From Enterobacter sichuanensis (lineage in GTDB: Bacteria > Pseudomonadota > Gammaproteobacteria > Enterobacterales > Enterobacteriaceae), in the NCBI RefSeq assembly GCF_002939185.1, contig NZ_POVL01000007.1, positions 51,618 to 115,617 on the forward strand: a stretch of 64,000 nucleotides of DNA, in the 5' to 3' direction. The position numbers and the translations under genes are program-made. The notes beneath the pieces were generated by a model. It was given only the letters and a program-made list of their open reading frames with translations. It was not told the origin of the DNA and did no database searches. Below are positions 55,712-64,000 of the stretch, one piece after another (position 1 is the stretch's first letter; the number at the start of each line of letters is the position of its first letter).

Positions 55712-58700
55712 CCGACACCGCTGAGCCCCTTAATCCCTTACGTTTACCTCTTCAGGGTGAACAATTGATTGAAGCCTCAGCGGGAACGGGAAAAACCTTC
55801 ACCATCGCCGCGCTCTATTTGCGTCTGCTGTTAGGGCTCGGCGGCAACGCCGCTTTTCCCCGTCCGCTGAGCGTGGAAGAGCTGCTGGTGGTGACCTTCA
55901 CCGAAGCCGCCACCGCCGAACTGCGTGGCCGTATTCGCGCCAATATCCATGAGCTGCGCATTGCCTGCCTGCGTCAGAGCACGGATAACCCCCTTTATGC
56001 CAGTCTTCTGGAAGAGATTGCCGACAGGCAACAGGCCGCAGAGTGGCTGCTACTTGCCGAACGGCAGATGGATGAAGCCTCCGTCTTCACCATTCACGGT
56101 TTTTGCCAGCGCATGCTGAGCCTGAATGCGTTTGAATCCGGCATGCTGTTTGAACAACAGCTCATTGAAGATGAAACCGTACTTCGCTATCAGGCCTGCG
56201 CGGACTTCTGGCGTCGCCACTGCTACCCGCTACAGCGCGATATCGCCGAAGCGGTACATGCATTGTGGAAAGGCCCTGAGGCGCTGCTGCGCGCGATCGA
56301 TCGCTATCTTCAGGGAGAAGCGCCGGTTATCAAATCTCCGCCGCCAGCGGATGAAACCCTGGCGTCACGCCATGAAAAAATCATCGCGCGAATTGTCGAC
56401 ATCAAACAAAAATGGATTGAGTCAGTCGGCGAAATTGACGCCATTATTGAAAACTCCGGGATCGACCGCCGCAAATTCAACCGCGGCAATCAGGGGAAAT
56501 GGATCGACAAGATCAACGCCTGGGCACAGGAAGAGACGCGGGGCTACCTGCTCCCGGACGCGCTGGAGAAATTTTCCCGGCGTTTCCTCGTCGAGCGCAC
56601 CAAACCCGACGGTATTGTGCCTGAACATCCCCTGTTTGTGGCGATTGAAACCCTGCTGGCTGAGCCCTTAACGCTCAACGATCTGATGATAACCCGTGCC
56701 ATGACGGAAATTCGCGAAGCCGTCGCCCGTGAGAAACGCCGCCGGGGGGAACTGGGATTTGACGATATGCTGAGCCGCCTTGATGCGGCCCTGTCCAGTG
56801 AAAATGGCGAAGCGCTTGCCGCCGCGATCCGCACCCGTTTCCCGGTGGCGATGATTGACGAATTTCAGGATACCGACCCTCAGCAATACCGCATTTTCCG
56901 CCGTATCTGGCGCCAGCAGCACGGCACCGCGCTGTTGTTAATCGGCGATCCTAAACAGGCTATCTACGCCTTCCGCGGTGCGGACATTTTCACCTACATG
57001 AAGGCCCGTAGCGAAGTTGAGGCGCATTACACCCTGGATACCAACTGGCGTTCGTCTCCCGGGATGGTGGAAAGCGTGAATGCGCTGTTCAGCCGCATGG
57101 ATACGGCGTTTATGTTCCGGGAGATCCCGTTCCAGCCGGTAAAATTTGCCGCGAAAAATGCCTCGTTGCGCTTTGAGTTCAACGGCGAGACGCAGCCTGC
57201 CATGCGCTTCTGGCTGCTGGACGGTGAAGGGTGTGGCGTCGCCGACTATCAAAACGCCATGGCCCAGCATTGTGCCGCGCAGATCCGTGACTGGCTCAGT
57301 GCGGGGGCTCGCGGCGAGGCGGTGCTCTGGAAAGGCCAGGATGCACTCCCCGTAAAAGCATCGGATATCACGGTGCTGGTGCGTAGCCGTCAGGAGGCCG
57401 CGCTTATTCGGGATGCCCTGACCCTGCTGAGTATTCCGTCCGTCTACCTCTCAAACCGTGACAGCGTCTTTGAAACGCTGGAAGCGCAGGAGATGCTATG
57501 GCTGCTGCAGGCCGTGCTGGCCCCGGAGCGGGAAAGCACGCTGCGCAGCGCATTAGCCAGCGCGATGCTCGGGCTGAATGCCCGTGATATCGATGCGCTC
57601 AACAATGACGAGTCCGCATGGGATGCGGTGGTGGAAGAGTTTGTTCGCTACCGGGAGAAATGGCAGAAGCGCGGCGTGATGGCCATGGTGCGTGAGCTGA
57701 TGGCACAGCGTCACATTGCGGAGAATATGCTGGCAACCGCGGGCGGCGAGCGCCGGTTGACCGATATTTTACATATCAGCGAACTCCTGCAGGAGGCGGG
57801 CACGCAGCTGGAGAGCGAACACGCTCTGGTGCGCTGGCTGGCACAGCAGATTGCCGACCCGAACAGCAATTCGTCCAGCCAGCAGATGCGTCTTGAGAGT
57901 GATAAACACCTGGTGCAGATCGTCACCATTCACAAATCGAAAGGGCTTGAGTATCCGCTGGTCTGGTTGCCGTTTATCGCCAATTACCGAGTGCAGGATC
58001 AGGCTTTTTATCACGATCGCGAGTCGTTCGAGGCGGTGCTCGATCTCAGCAACGCGGAGTCCAGCGTTGAGCTGGCAGAAGCCGAACGTCTGGCGGAAGA
58101 TTTACGCCTGCTGTACGTGGCACTGACCCGTTCGGTCTGGCACTGCAGTCTGGGCGTTGCCCCTCTGTTCCGTCGTCGCGGTGAAAAGACCGGGGAGAGC
58201 GATTTTCACCTGAGCGCGCTGGGGCGCTTAATTCAGCACGGCGAACCCAAAGACGCTGCGGGGTTACGGCAGTGTCTCGAATCACTTTGCGGGGAGCATG
58301 TTGCCCTGCATATTCCGGCACAACCGGATAATGACCGCTGGCAAATGCCGGAGCCGCGTGAGTCAGATCTGCATGCCCGCCAGGTGGTACGCCCGATTGC
58401 TGACGACTGGCGCGTCACCAGCTACTCCGGTTTACAGCAGCACGGACAGAGTGTTGCGCTGGATCTGATGCCAAAACTGGACGTGGACGCGGCAGGAACC
58501 GGTAGTGTACTCGTTGAGCCGGTGCTTACGCCGCACCAGTTCCCGCGCGGCGCCTCTCCGGGCACGTTTTTGCACAGCCTGTTCGAAGAGCTCGATTTCA
58601 CGCAGCCGGTTTCCGAAGAGTGGGTGCTGAAGATGTTACAGAGCGGCGGCTACGACGCACAATGGCAGCCGGTTCTGCGTGACTGGATCCACGCGGTTTT

Positions 58701-59250
58701 ACACGCGCCGCTCACCACGCAGGGGGTCTCCCTCAGCCAGCTGACTGCCAGAGATAAGCAGGTCGAGATGGAGTTTTATCTCCCCATCGCCAGCCCGCTC
58801 AGGGCCGAGGCGCTCGATGGGCTGATCCGCGAGTACGATCCGCTATCCGCCGGGTGTCCGCCGCTGAACTTCCGCCAGGTGCAGGGGATGTTAAAAGGCT
58901 TTATCGACCTGGTTTTCCGCCATCAGGGGCGCTATTACCTGCTGGATTACAAATCGAACTGGCTGGGCGAAAACAGCGAAGCCTATACCCAACAGGCGAT
59001 GGCGTCGGCCATGCAAATGCATCGCTACGATCTGCAGTACCAGCTTTATACCCTGGCGCTGCACCGTTATCTGCGCCATCGCATTGCTGATTATCGCTAC
59101 GAAGACCATTTTGGCGGCGTGATTTACCTGTTCCTGCGCGGCGTGGATGCTAACGACCCGCGTTCCGGCGTCTTCAGCACGCGTCCGGCTGAGGAACTGA
59201 TTGAAAAAATGGATAACCTGTTTGCTGCAGGCACGGAGGAGGTGGCATGA
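55708..59250 (+). CDS. recB: RecBCD subunit RecB
   Basis: 1180 residues, as in E. coli. 3'-5' SF1A helicase and the only nuclease of RecBCD. Walker A SAGTGKTF near residue 23; [15 protein letters not shown]-terminal nuclease with Asp1080 (codon 58945) and Lys1082 in [10 protein letters not shown]. Overlaps ptrA and recD by 4 nt each. Confidence 0.98.
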   Translation: MTDTAEPLNPLRLPLQGEQLIEASAGTGKTFTIAALYLRLLLGLGGNAAFPRPLSVEELLVVTFTEAATAELRGRIRANIHELRIACLRQSTDNPLYASLLEEIADRQQAAEWLLLAERQMDEASVFTIHGFCQRMLSLNAFESGMLFEQQLIEDETVLRYQACADFWRRHCYPLQRDIAEAVHALWKGPEALLRAIDRYLQGEAPVIKSPPPADETLASRHEKIIARIVDIKQKWIESVGEIDAIIENSGIDRRKFNRGNQGKWIDKINAWAQEETRGYLLPDALEKFSRRFLVERTKPDGIVPEHPLFVAIETLLAEPLTLNDLMITRAMTEIREAVAREKRRRGELGFDDMLSRLDAALSSENGEALAAAIRTRFPVAMIDEFQDTDPQQYRIFRRIWRQQHGTALLLIGDPKQAIYAFRGADIFTYMKARSEVEAHYTLDTNWRSSPGMVESVNALFSRMDTAFMFREIPFQPVKFAAKNASLRFEFNGETQPAMRFWLLDGEGCGVADYQNAMAQHCAAQIRDWLSAGARGEAVLWKGQDALPVKASDITVLVRSRQEAALIRDALTLLSIPSVYLSNRDSVFETLEAQEMLWLLQAVLAPERESTLRSALASAMLGLNARDIDALNNDESAWDAVVEEFVRYREKWQKRGVMAMVRELMAQRHIAENMLATAGGERRLTDILHISELLQEAGTQLESEHALVRWLAQQIADPNSNSSSQQMRLESDKHLVQIVTIHKSKGLEYPLVWLPFIANYRVQDQAFYHDRESFEAVLDLSNAESSVELAEAERLAEDLRLLYVALTRSVWHCSLGVAPLFRRRGEKTGESDFHLSALGRLIQHGEPKDAAGLRQCLESLCGEHVALHIPAQPDNDRWQMPEPRESDLHARQVVRPIADDWRVTSYSGLQQHGQSVALDLMPKLDVDAAGTGSVLVEPVLTPHQFPRGASPGTFLHSLFEELDFTQPVSEEWVLKMLQSGGYDAQWQPVLRDWIHAVLHAPLTTQGVSLSQLTARDKQVEMEFYLPIASPLRAEALDGLIREYDPLSAGCPPLNFRQVQGMLKGFIDLVFRHQGRYYLLDYKSNWLGENSEAYTQQAMASAMQMHRYDLQYQLYTLALHRYLRHRIADYRYEDHFGGVIYLFLRGVDANDPRSGVFSTRPAEELIEKMDNLFAAGTEEVA

Positions 59251-61067
59251 CAATGCAGGCGCTACTGCTGGACGCGGTTGAACAACGATTACTGCGCCAC
59301 CTTGATGTGCAGTTTGCCATGATGGTGGCGGGCGAAGAGCCAGCCGTGATGCTCGCCGCCGCCATTCTGAGCAAAGACGCGGGGGAAGGGCACGTCTGTC
59401 TGCCGCTGTCGCGTCTGGTGGTAGACGAGAAAATGCCCCCGGCTTTACAGGCCTGTTTCGCTCTGCTGGGTGACACCGTGGACTGGGAAGCGATATTACT
59501 CAGTTCGCCTGCCGTGAGCGGAACCGATACCGGTACGCCGATGATCCTCACCGGCGAGCGTTTGTATCTTAACCGACTCTGGCGCAACGAGCTGACGGTG
59601 GCGCGCTTCTTTAGTGAGACGAACGCCCCGCTTCCCTGCGATGAAGCGCAGCTTCGGCAGGTGCTGGATACGCTGTTTACCTCTGACAGTGAAACAGACT
59701 GGCAGAAAGTGGCCGCAGCCGTGGCGTTAACGCGACGGATCTCGGTTATTTCTGGTGGCCCGGGCACCGGGAAAACGACTACCGTGGCAAAGCTGCTTGC
59801 TGCGCTGATTCAGCTATCGGGTGAGCAAAAGTGCCGTATTCGCCTGGCGGCCCCTACCGGTAAAGCGGCGGCGCGTCTGACGGAGTCGTTAGGCGGGGCG
59901 CTGCAAAAATTACCCCTTACCGGTGAGCAGCTTGCGCTTTTCCCCAACGAAGCCAGCACGCTGCACCGGCTGCTTGGCGCGCAGCCGGGTAGCCAGCGGC
60001 TGCGTTATCATGCTGGTAACCCCCTGCATCTGGATGTGCTGGTGGTGGATGAAGCGTCGATGATTGACCTGACGATGATGTCGCGTTTGATCGATGCGCT
60101 ACCGCCTCATGCACGCGTCATTTTTCTCGGCGATCGTGACCAGCTTGCCTCCGTGGAGGCCGGGGCTGTACTCGGCGATATCTGCACCTATGCCAGCCTG
60201 GGGTATACCGCGGAACGCGCGCAGGAGTTGGCGCGTCTGACGGGATGTTCGCTCGCCTCTGAAAACCATTCCCTTGCGGGGGCTCTGCGCGACAGCCTGT
60301 GTCTGCTACAAAAGAGCTATCGTTTCGGCAGCGACTCCGGCATTGGCCAGCTTGCGGCGGCCGTGAACCGCGGGGACCGTCACACCACCTGTGCGGTCTT
60401 TGACGGCACCTTTACGGATATTGAGAAAAAATCGCTGCAAAACGGGGAGGAGTATCAGGCGATGCTTGATGATGCTCTGCTGGGGTACCAGCACTTCCTG
60501 ACGGGCGTACAGCAGCAACGCACACCGGAGCAGGTGATTGCCGCGTTTGGTGAATATCAGTTGCTCTGTGCGCTGAGGGAAGGGCCCTTTGGCGTCAGCG
60601 GCCTGAACGACAGGCTGGAACAGCTGCTGGCGCAAAAGCGTAAAATACACCGTACCCCGCATTCGCGCTGGTATGAAGGAAGACCGGTGATGATCTCCCG
60701 CAACGACAGTGCGCTGGGGTTGTTTAACGGGGATATTGGAATTGCGCTCGATCGCGGCCAGGGGCTGCGCGTCTGGTTCCAGATGCCGGACGGTAGCGTG
60801 AAGTCTTTCCAGCCGAGCCGTTTGCCTGAGCATGAAACCGCATGGGCGATGACGGTGCATAAATCCCAGGGCTCTGAGTTTAACCATGCGGCGCTGATCC
60901 TGCCCACGCAGCTATCACCCGTCATTACCCGCGAGCTGATCTATACCGCCATTACACGCGCGCGTCAGCGCCTGTCGCTGTATACCGATGAACGCGTGCT
61001 GGTGCAGGCGATTGCCACCCGCACGGAACGCCGAAGCGGGCTGAGCGCGATATTTGAGTCTCTGTAA
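59247..61067 (+). CDS. recD: RecBCD subunit RecD
   Basis: 606 residues (E. coli 608). 5'-3' SF1B helicase of RecBCD. Walker [14 protein letters not shown], Walker [12 protein letters not shown], and [13 protein letters not shown] in motif V-VI. Residues 1-150 are the less conserved RecBC-contact domain. Last gene of the operon. Confidence 0.97.
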   Translation: MTMQALLLDAVEQRLLRHLDVQFAMMVAGEEPAVMLAAAILSKDAGEGHVCLPLSRLVVDEKMPPALQACFALLGDTVDWEAILLSSPAVSGTDTGTPMILTGERLYLNRLWRNELTVARFFSETNAPLPCDEAQLRQVLDTLFTSDSETDWQKVAAAVALTRRISVISGGPGTGKTTTVAKLLAALIQLSGEQKCRIRLAAPTGKAAARLTESLGGALQKLPLTGEQLALFPNEASTLHRLLGAQPGSQRLRYHAGNPLHLDVLVVDEASMIDLTMMSRLIDALPPHARVIFLGDRDQLASVEAGAVLGDICTYASLGYTAERAQELARLTGCSLASENHSLAGALRDSLCLLQKSYRFGSDSGIGQLAAAVNRGDRHTTCAVFDGTFTDIEKKSLQNGEEYQAMLDDALLGYQHFLTGVQQQRTPEQVIAAFGEYQLLCALREGPFGVSGLNDRLEQLLAQKRKIHRTPHSRWYEGRPVMISRNDSALGLFNGDIGIALDRGQGLRVWFQMPDGSVKSFQPSRLPEHETAWAMTVHKSQGSEFNHAALILPTQLSPVITRELIYTAITRARQRLSLYTDERVLVQAIATRTERRSGLSAIFESL

Positions 61068-61073
61068 ACAAAA

Positions 61074-61095
61074 GCCCTCGCCGGACGGTGAGGGC
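61074..61095. terminator. Hairpin between recD and argA
   Basis: GCCCTCGCC/GGTGAGGGC stem with a GGAC loop between convergent genes. Confidence 0.75.
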
Positions 61096-61101
61096 GTAGT
61101 C

Positions 61102-62433
61102 TCACCCCAGATCCGCCATCAGCACTTTTGAGCGCCGCTGATAGTTGTACATCTCTTTCTTCGTTTCCGGCAGCGAATCAATATCCACCGGCGTAAACCC
61201 ACGCTCCTGGAACCAGTGAATGCTGCGCGTTGTCAGCACAAACAGCTTGCTCAGGCCCATCTGGCGCGCCTGTGCTGCCACGCGCTCAAGCAGCATTTCA
61301 CCGCGTGACGAGCTGCGGTAGTCAGGATGCACCGCCACGCAGGCCATTTCGCCGATCTTCTCTTCCGGGAACGGATAGAGCGCGGCGCAGGCAATGGTCA
61401 GGTTATCACGCTGAATAATGGTGAATTTGTCGATCTCCATCTCCAGCTGCTCGCGCGAACGACGCACCAGAATCCCCTGCTGTTCGAGGGGGCGGATCAG
61501 CTCCAGAATGCCGCCGATATCGTTAATGGTGGCGCGGCGGATCTGCTCCGCACTCTCCATCACAATCTGGGTGCCGATACCGTCGCGGGAGAACAGCTCC
61601 TGCAACAGGGCACCGTCTTCCTGATAGCTGATCAGGTGGCTACGGCGCACGCCGCTGCGGCAGGCTTTCACGGCGCCACGCAGAAAACGCACGGTCCCGG
61701 AGTGGTAATCGCCTTCAGCTTCCAGCGCTTCCACGCGGGCCTGGGCCTCATTCGGGAAGAGCTCTGGCACGATAACCCCTTCATCGTTTACGACCCCCTG
61801 GGAGGAGCAAAACCCAATCATTTTCTCCGCCTTCAGCTTGATCGCCAGCTGCGTGGCAATCTCTTCTGAAGTGAGGTTAAAGCTTTCACCGGTCACGGAA
61901 ACCGCCACCGGGCCCATCAGTACGATGGCACCGCTGTCCAGCTGGCGGTGAATGGCTTCTTCATCAATACGACGAATACGTCCGCTGTGGCAGTAATCGA
62001 CGCCATCGTCCACGCCGAGCGGCTGGGCAATGATAAAGTTGCCGCTCACAACGTTGATATGCGCGCCCTGCAGCGGTGTGTTGTTCAGACTCATCGACAG
62101 GCGAGCCGTAATATCCAGCTGCAGCAGGCCAGCGGCCTGTTTCACCAGTTCAAGGGTTTTCGCATCCGTTACGCGGGTGTGTTTGTGATAAATCGGCTCG
62201 TGGTGATGAGCGGCCAGGTTGGCATCGATCTGCGGACGTGCGCCATAGACCACCACCAGGCGGATCCCGAGGCTGTGCAGCAGGCCAATGTCATTGACGA
62301 TGCTGGAAAAATTTTCATGCTCAATGGCTTCGCCGCCAAGCATGATGACAAACGTTTTTCCCCGATGGGCGTTGATATAGGGAACAGAATGGCGGAATCC
62401 CTGGACCAGTTCGGTTCTACGCTCCTTCACCAT
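61102..62433 (-). CDS. argA: N-acetylglutamate synthase
   Basis: 443 residues, as in E. coli. First step of arginine synthesis, feedback-inhibited by arginine. N-terminal amino-acid-kinase-like domain ([20 protein letters not shown]) and C-terminal GNAT domain ([20 protein letters not shown]). Two ARG boxes lie just upstream of the start. Confidence 0.97.
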   Translation of the reverse strand: MVKERRTELVQGFRHSVPYINAHRGKTFVIMLGGEAIEHENFSSIVNDIGLLHSLGIRLVVVYGARPQIDANLAAHHHEPIYHKHTRVTDAKTLELVKQAAGLLQLDITARLSMSLNNTPLQGAHINVVSGNFIIAQPLGVDDGVDYCHSGRIRRIDEEAIHRQLDSGAIVLMGPVAVSVTGESFNLTSEEIATQLAIKLKAEKMIGFCSSQGVVNDEGVIVPELFPNEAQARVEALEAEGDYHSGTVRFLRGAVKACRSGVRRSHLISYQEDGALLQELFSRDGIGTQIVMESAEQIRRATINDIGGILELIRPLEQQGILVRRSREQLEMEIDKFTIIQRDNLTIACAALYPFPEEKIGEMACVAVHPDYRSSSRGEMLLERVAAQARQMGLSKLFVLTTRSIHWFQERGFTPVDIDSLPETKKEMYNYQRRSKVLMADLG

Positions 62434-62445
62434 GGCACAACCCTT

Positions 62446-62484
62446 AATGAATGTTTATTCGTAATTTCTGTATTTTTATTCGAT
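62446..62484. promoter_or_regulatory. Paired ARG boxes of argA
   Basis: AATGAATGTTTATTCGTA (62446-62463) and TCTGTATTTTTATTCGAT (62467-62484) are two 18-bp ArgR sites separated by 3 bp, the spacing needed by the ArgR hexamer. The right halves (TTTATTCG) are the best conserved. Confidence 0.8.
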
Positions 62485-62660
62485 TATGACCGCGTGTGCA
62501 AGCGTAAATTTTCCGCGACCCATAGAAAATAATAAGTAATCCGTGCGTTAGCATAGGATTGTTTACCCTTTTATAGATGACAGTTTATGCGTCATTCGTT
62601 AAAGTTTTCGGTCAATCTGGACATTTTGTATATCAATCAGTGTTCTTGCTCGGGAGAAGC

Positions 62661-63914
62661 ATGTCGGGATCCAATTCAGCAATAAGCCGCCGCCGTTTGT
62701 TAAAAGGGGCCGGGGCAATGTGGTTGCTTAGCGTCAGTCAGGTCGGTCTTGCCGCCACCAGTCAGGTCGTGGCGGTGCGCGTCTGGCCGTCATCGACCTA
62801 TACGCGCGTGACGGTCGAATCCAATCGCGTACTGAAATATAAGCAATTTGCCCTCAGTAACCCTGAACGTGTGGTGGTGGATCTCGAAGGTGTTAACCTC
62901 AACTCCGTGTTGAAGGGGATGGCGGCACAGATCCGCGGCGACGATCCGTTTATTAAATCGGCGCGCGTGGGGCAGTTTGATCCGCAAACCGTGCGCATGG
63001 TGTTTGAGCTGAAGCAGAACGTGAAGCCGCAGCTGTTTGCCCTTGCGCCTGTAGCCACGTTCAAAGAGCGTCTGGTGATGGATCTCTACCCGGCGAATGC
63101 GACGGATATTCAGGATCCGCTGCTGGCGCTGCTGGAAGACTACAACCAGGGCAACCTTGAGAAACAGGTCCCTCCTGCGCAAAGCGGCCCGCAGCCGGGA
63201 AAAGCAGGGCGCGATCGCCCGATTGTGATCATGCTTGATCCTGGCCACGGCGGCGAAGACTCCGGCGCAGTGGGGAAATATCGCACGCGTGAAAAAGACG
63301 TGGTGCTGCAAATCGCCCGTCGTCTGAAGGCGTTGATTGATAAAGAAGGCAATATGCGCGCCTACATGACGCGTAATGAGGATGTGTTTATCCCGCTGAA
63401 GGTCAGGGTGGCGAAAGCGCAGAAGCAGCGCGCGGATTTGTTCGTGTCGATCCATGCGGATGCGTTTACCAGCCGTCAGCCAAGCGGCTCGTCGGTGTTT
63501 GCACTTTCCACCAAAGGTGCGACCAGTACCGCGGCGCGATACCTTGCGGACACCCAGAACGCCTCGGACCTGATTGGTGGCGTGAGTAAAAGCGGCGACC
63601 GCTACGTCGACCACACCATGTTCGACATGGTGCAGTCGCTGACCATCAACGACAGCCTGAAGTTTGGTAAAGCGGTGCTGGGTAAGCTGGGTAACATCAA
63701 CAAGCTGCATAAAAACAGCGTTGAGCAGGCCGGGTTTGCAGTACTGAAGGCACCGGATATTCCGTCCATACTGGTCGAAACGGCATTTATCAGTAACGTG
63801 GAAGAGGAGCGTAAGCTCAAAACGGCCAAATTCCAGCAAGAGGTAGCGGAGTCGATTCTGGCAGGGATCCGGGCGTATTTCTCTGACGGGGCGACGCTGG
63901 CGCGACGCGGATAG
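62661..63914 (+). CDS. amiC: N-acetylmuramoyl-L-alanine amidase AmiC
   Basis: 417 residues, as in E. coli. Splits septal peptidoglycan during cell separation. Twin-arginine signal ([15 protein letters not shown]), AMIN domain (about 35-150) for septal targeting, and a zinc amidase_3 domain with [22 protein letters not shown] and the catalytic Glu in VETAFISN. Activated by NlpD and, under some conditions, by ActS, whose gene is at 2750-3475. The start at 62661 is set by the Tat signal. Confidence 0.97.
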   Translation: MSGSNSAISRRRLLKGAGAMWLLSVSQVGLAATSQVVAVRVWPSSTYTRVTVESNRVLKYKQFALSNPERVVVDLEGVNLNSVLKGMAAQIRGDDPFIKSARVGQFDPQTVRMVFELKQNVKPQLFALAPVATFKERLVMDLYPANATDIQDPLLALLEDYNQGNLEKQVPPAQSGPQPGKAGRDRPIVIMLDPGHGGEDSGAVGKYRTREKDVVLQIARRLKALIDKEGNMRAYMTRNEDVFIPLKVRVAKAQKQRADLFVSIHADAFTSRQPSGSSVFALSTKGATSTAARYLADTQNASDLIGGVSKSGDRYVDHTMFDMVQSLTINDSLKFGKAVLGKLGNINKLHKNSVEQAGFAVLKAPDIPSILVETAFISNVEEERKLKTAKFQQEVAESILAGIRAYFSDGATLARRG

Positions 63915-63921
63915 TGTGGAC

Positions 63922-63939
63922 GCCGGGGGCTCGCCCGGC
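63922..63939. repeat. REP-like half palindrome after amiC
   Basis: GCCGGG/CCCGGC with a 6-nt loop; resembles the REP units at 16150-16245. Confidence 0.5.
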
Positions 63940-63963
63940 AAATTCACAAACGACAAAAACAAA

Positions 63964-63983
63964 AAAACACCCTTAAGGGTGTT
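63964..63983 (+). terminator. Terminator of amiC
   Basis: AAACACCCTTAAGGGTGTTT is a perfect palindrome preceded by an A run and followed by a T-rich stretch. Confidence 0.85.
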
Positions 63984-64000
63984 TATTGTTTTAGAAGTGT

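Noticed and set aside
49315..61067. Chi octamers (GCTGGTGG) in and around recBCD
   Set aside because: Several copies occur, as expected for a frequent motif in enteric coding DNA; nothing special could be shown without counting against a background.
62790..63962. 390-residue open frame antisense to amiC
   Set aside because: Shadow of a highly conserved gene; composition is Arg/His-rich, as is typical of antisense frames.

Overview
The window is chromosomal DNA of an Enterobacteriaceae bacterium, most like Enterobacter or a close relative. Protein after protein is recognisable as the E. coli orthologue at near full length (LysS, Idi, AraE, LysA, GalR, Aas, LplT, MutH, RppH, PtsP, Lgt, ThyA, RecBCD, ArgA, AmiC), and the gene order follows the E. 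coli prfB-lysS...glyU...yqeG-yqeF-kduID-araE-ygeA-lysR-lysA-galR-aas-lplT-tas-mutH-rppH-ptsP-lgt-thyA-recC-ptrA-recBD-argA-amiC backbone. The species cannot be fixed from this sequence alone.

Left part (1-3630): the 3' end of prfB (RF2), lysS, a convergent idi, the lipoprotein LytM-factor gene actS (ygeR) and a tRNA-Gly(CCC) gene (glyU).

Variable region (3630-19400): the interval between glyU and yqeG, which in E. coli carries the ETT2 type III secretion island, holds different cargo here. First comes an orphan type VI secretion module on the minus strand: a small PAAR-like protein, a PAAR-tipped putative toxin with a His/Cys pair suggestive of a permuted papain-like fold, and two tandem, paralogous two-TM proteins that look like immunity proteins. 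Next are an IS3-family transposase relic, a NIPSNAP-like gene and a two-domain lectin whose N-terminal half resembles P. aeruginosa LecA. Then come an Fe3+/hexose-phosphate-type ABC importer with its own CitA/DcuS-family two-component system, yjdI-yjdJ, a LysE-type exporter with a divergent Lrp-type regulator, yqeG, and a PACE-type efflux gene divergent from a LysR regulator.

Middle (20300-36310): yqeF; kduI-kduD under two KdgR-like boxes; araE with recognisable CRP and AraC sites; fepE (very long O-antigen chain-length regulator); ygeA; lysR/lysA; an inserted beta-glucoside cluster (LacI-type regulator, PTS EIIC, GH1 glycosidase, UxuR-like GntR regulator, GNAT) with UxuR-type operators; galR with its operator; and one copy of the OmpR-regulated sRNA OmrA.

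Right part (36400-64000): aas-lplT (lysophospholipid repair), tas, ygdR, mutH, then a 680-bp intergenic region with several DnaA boxes that matches the position of the replication-control site DARS2, then rppH-ptsP, lgt-thyA, the ppdAB-ygdB-ppdC pseudopilin operon running into recC-ptrA-recB-recD, argA with paired ARG boxes, and amiC. AmiC, an amidase activated by LytM factors including ActS, lies at the opposite end of the same window as actS.
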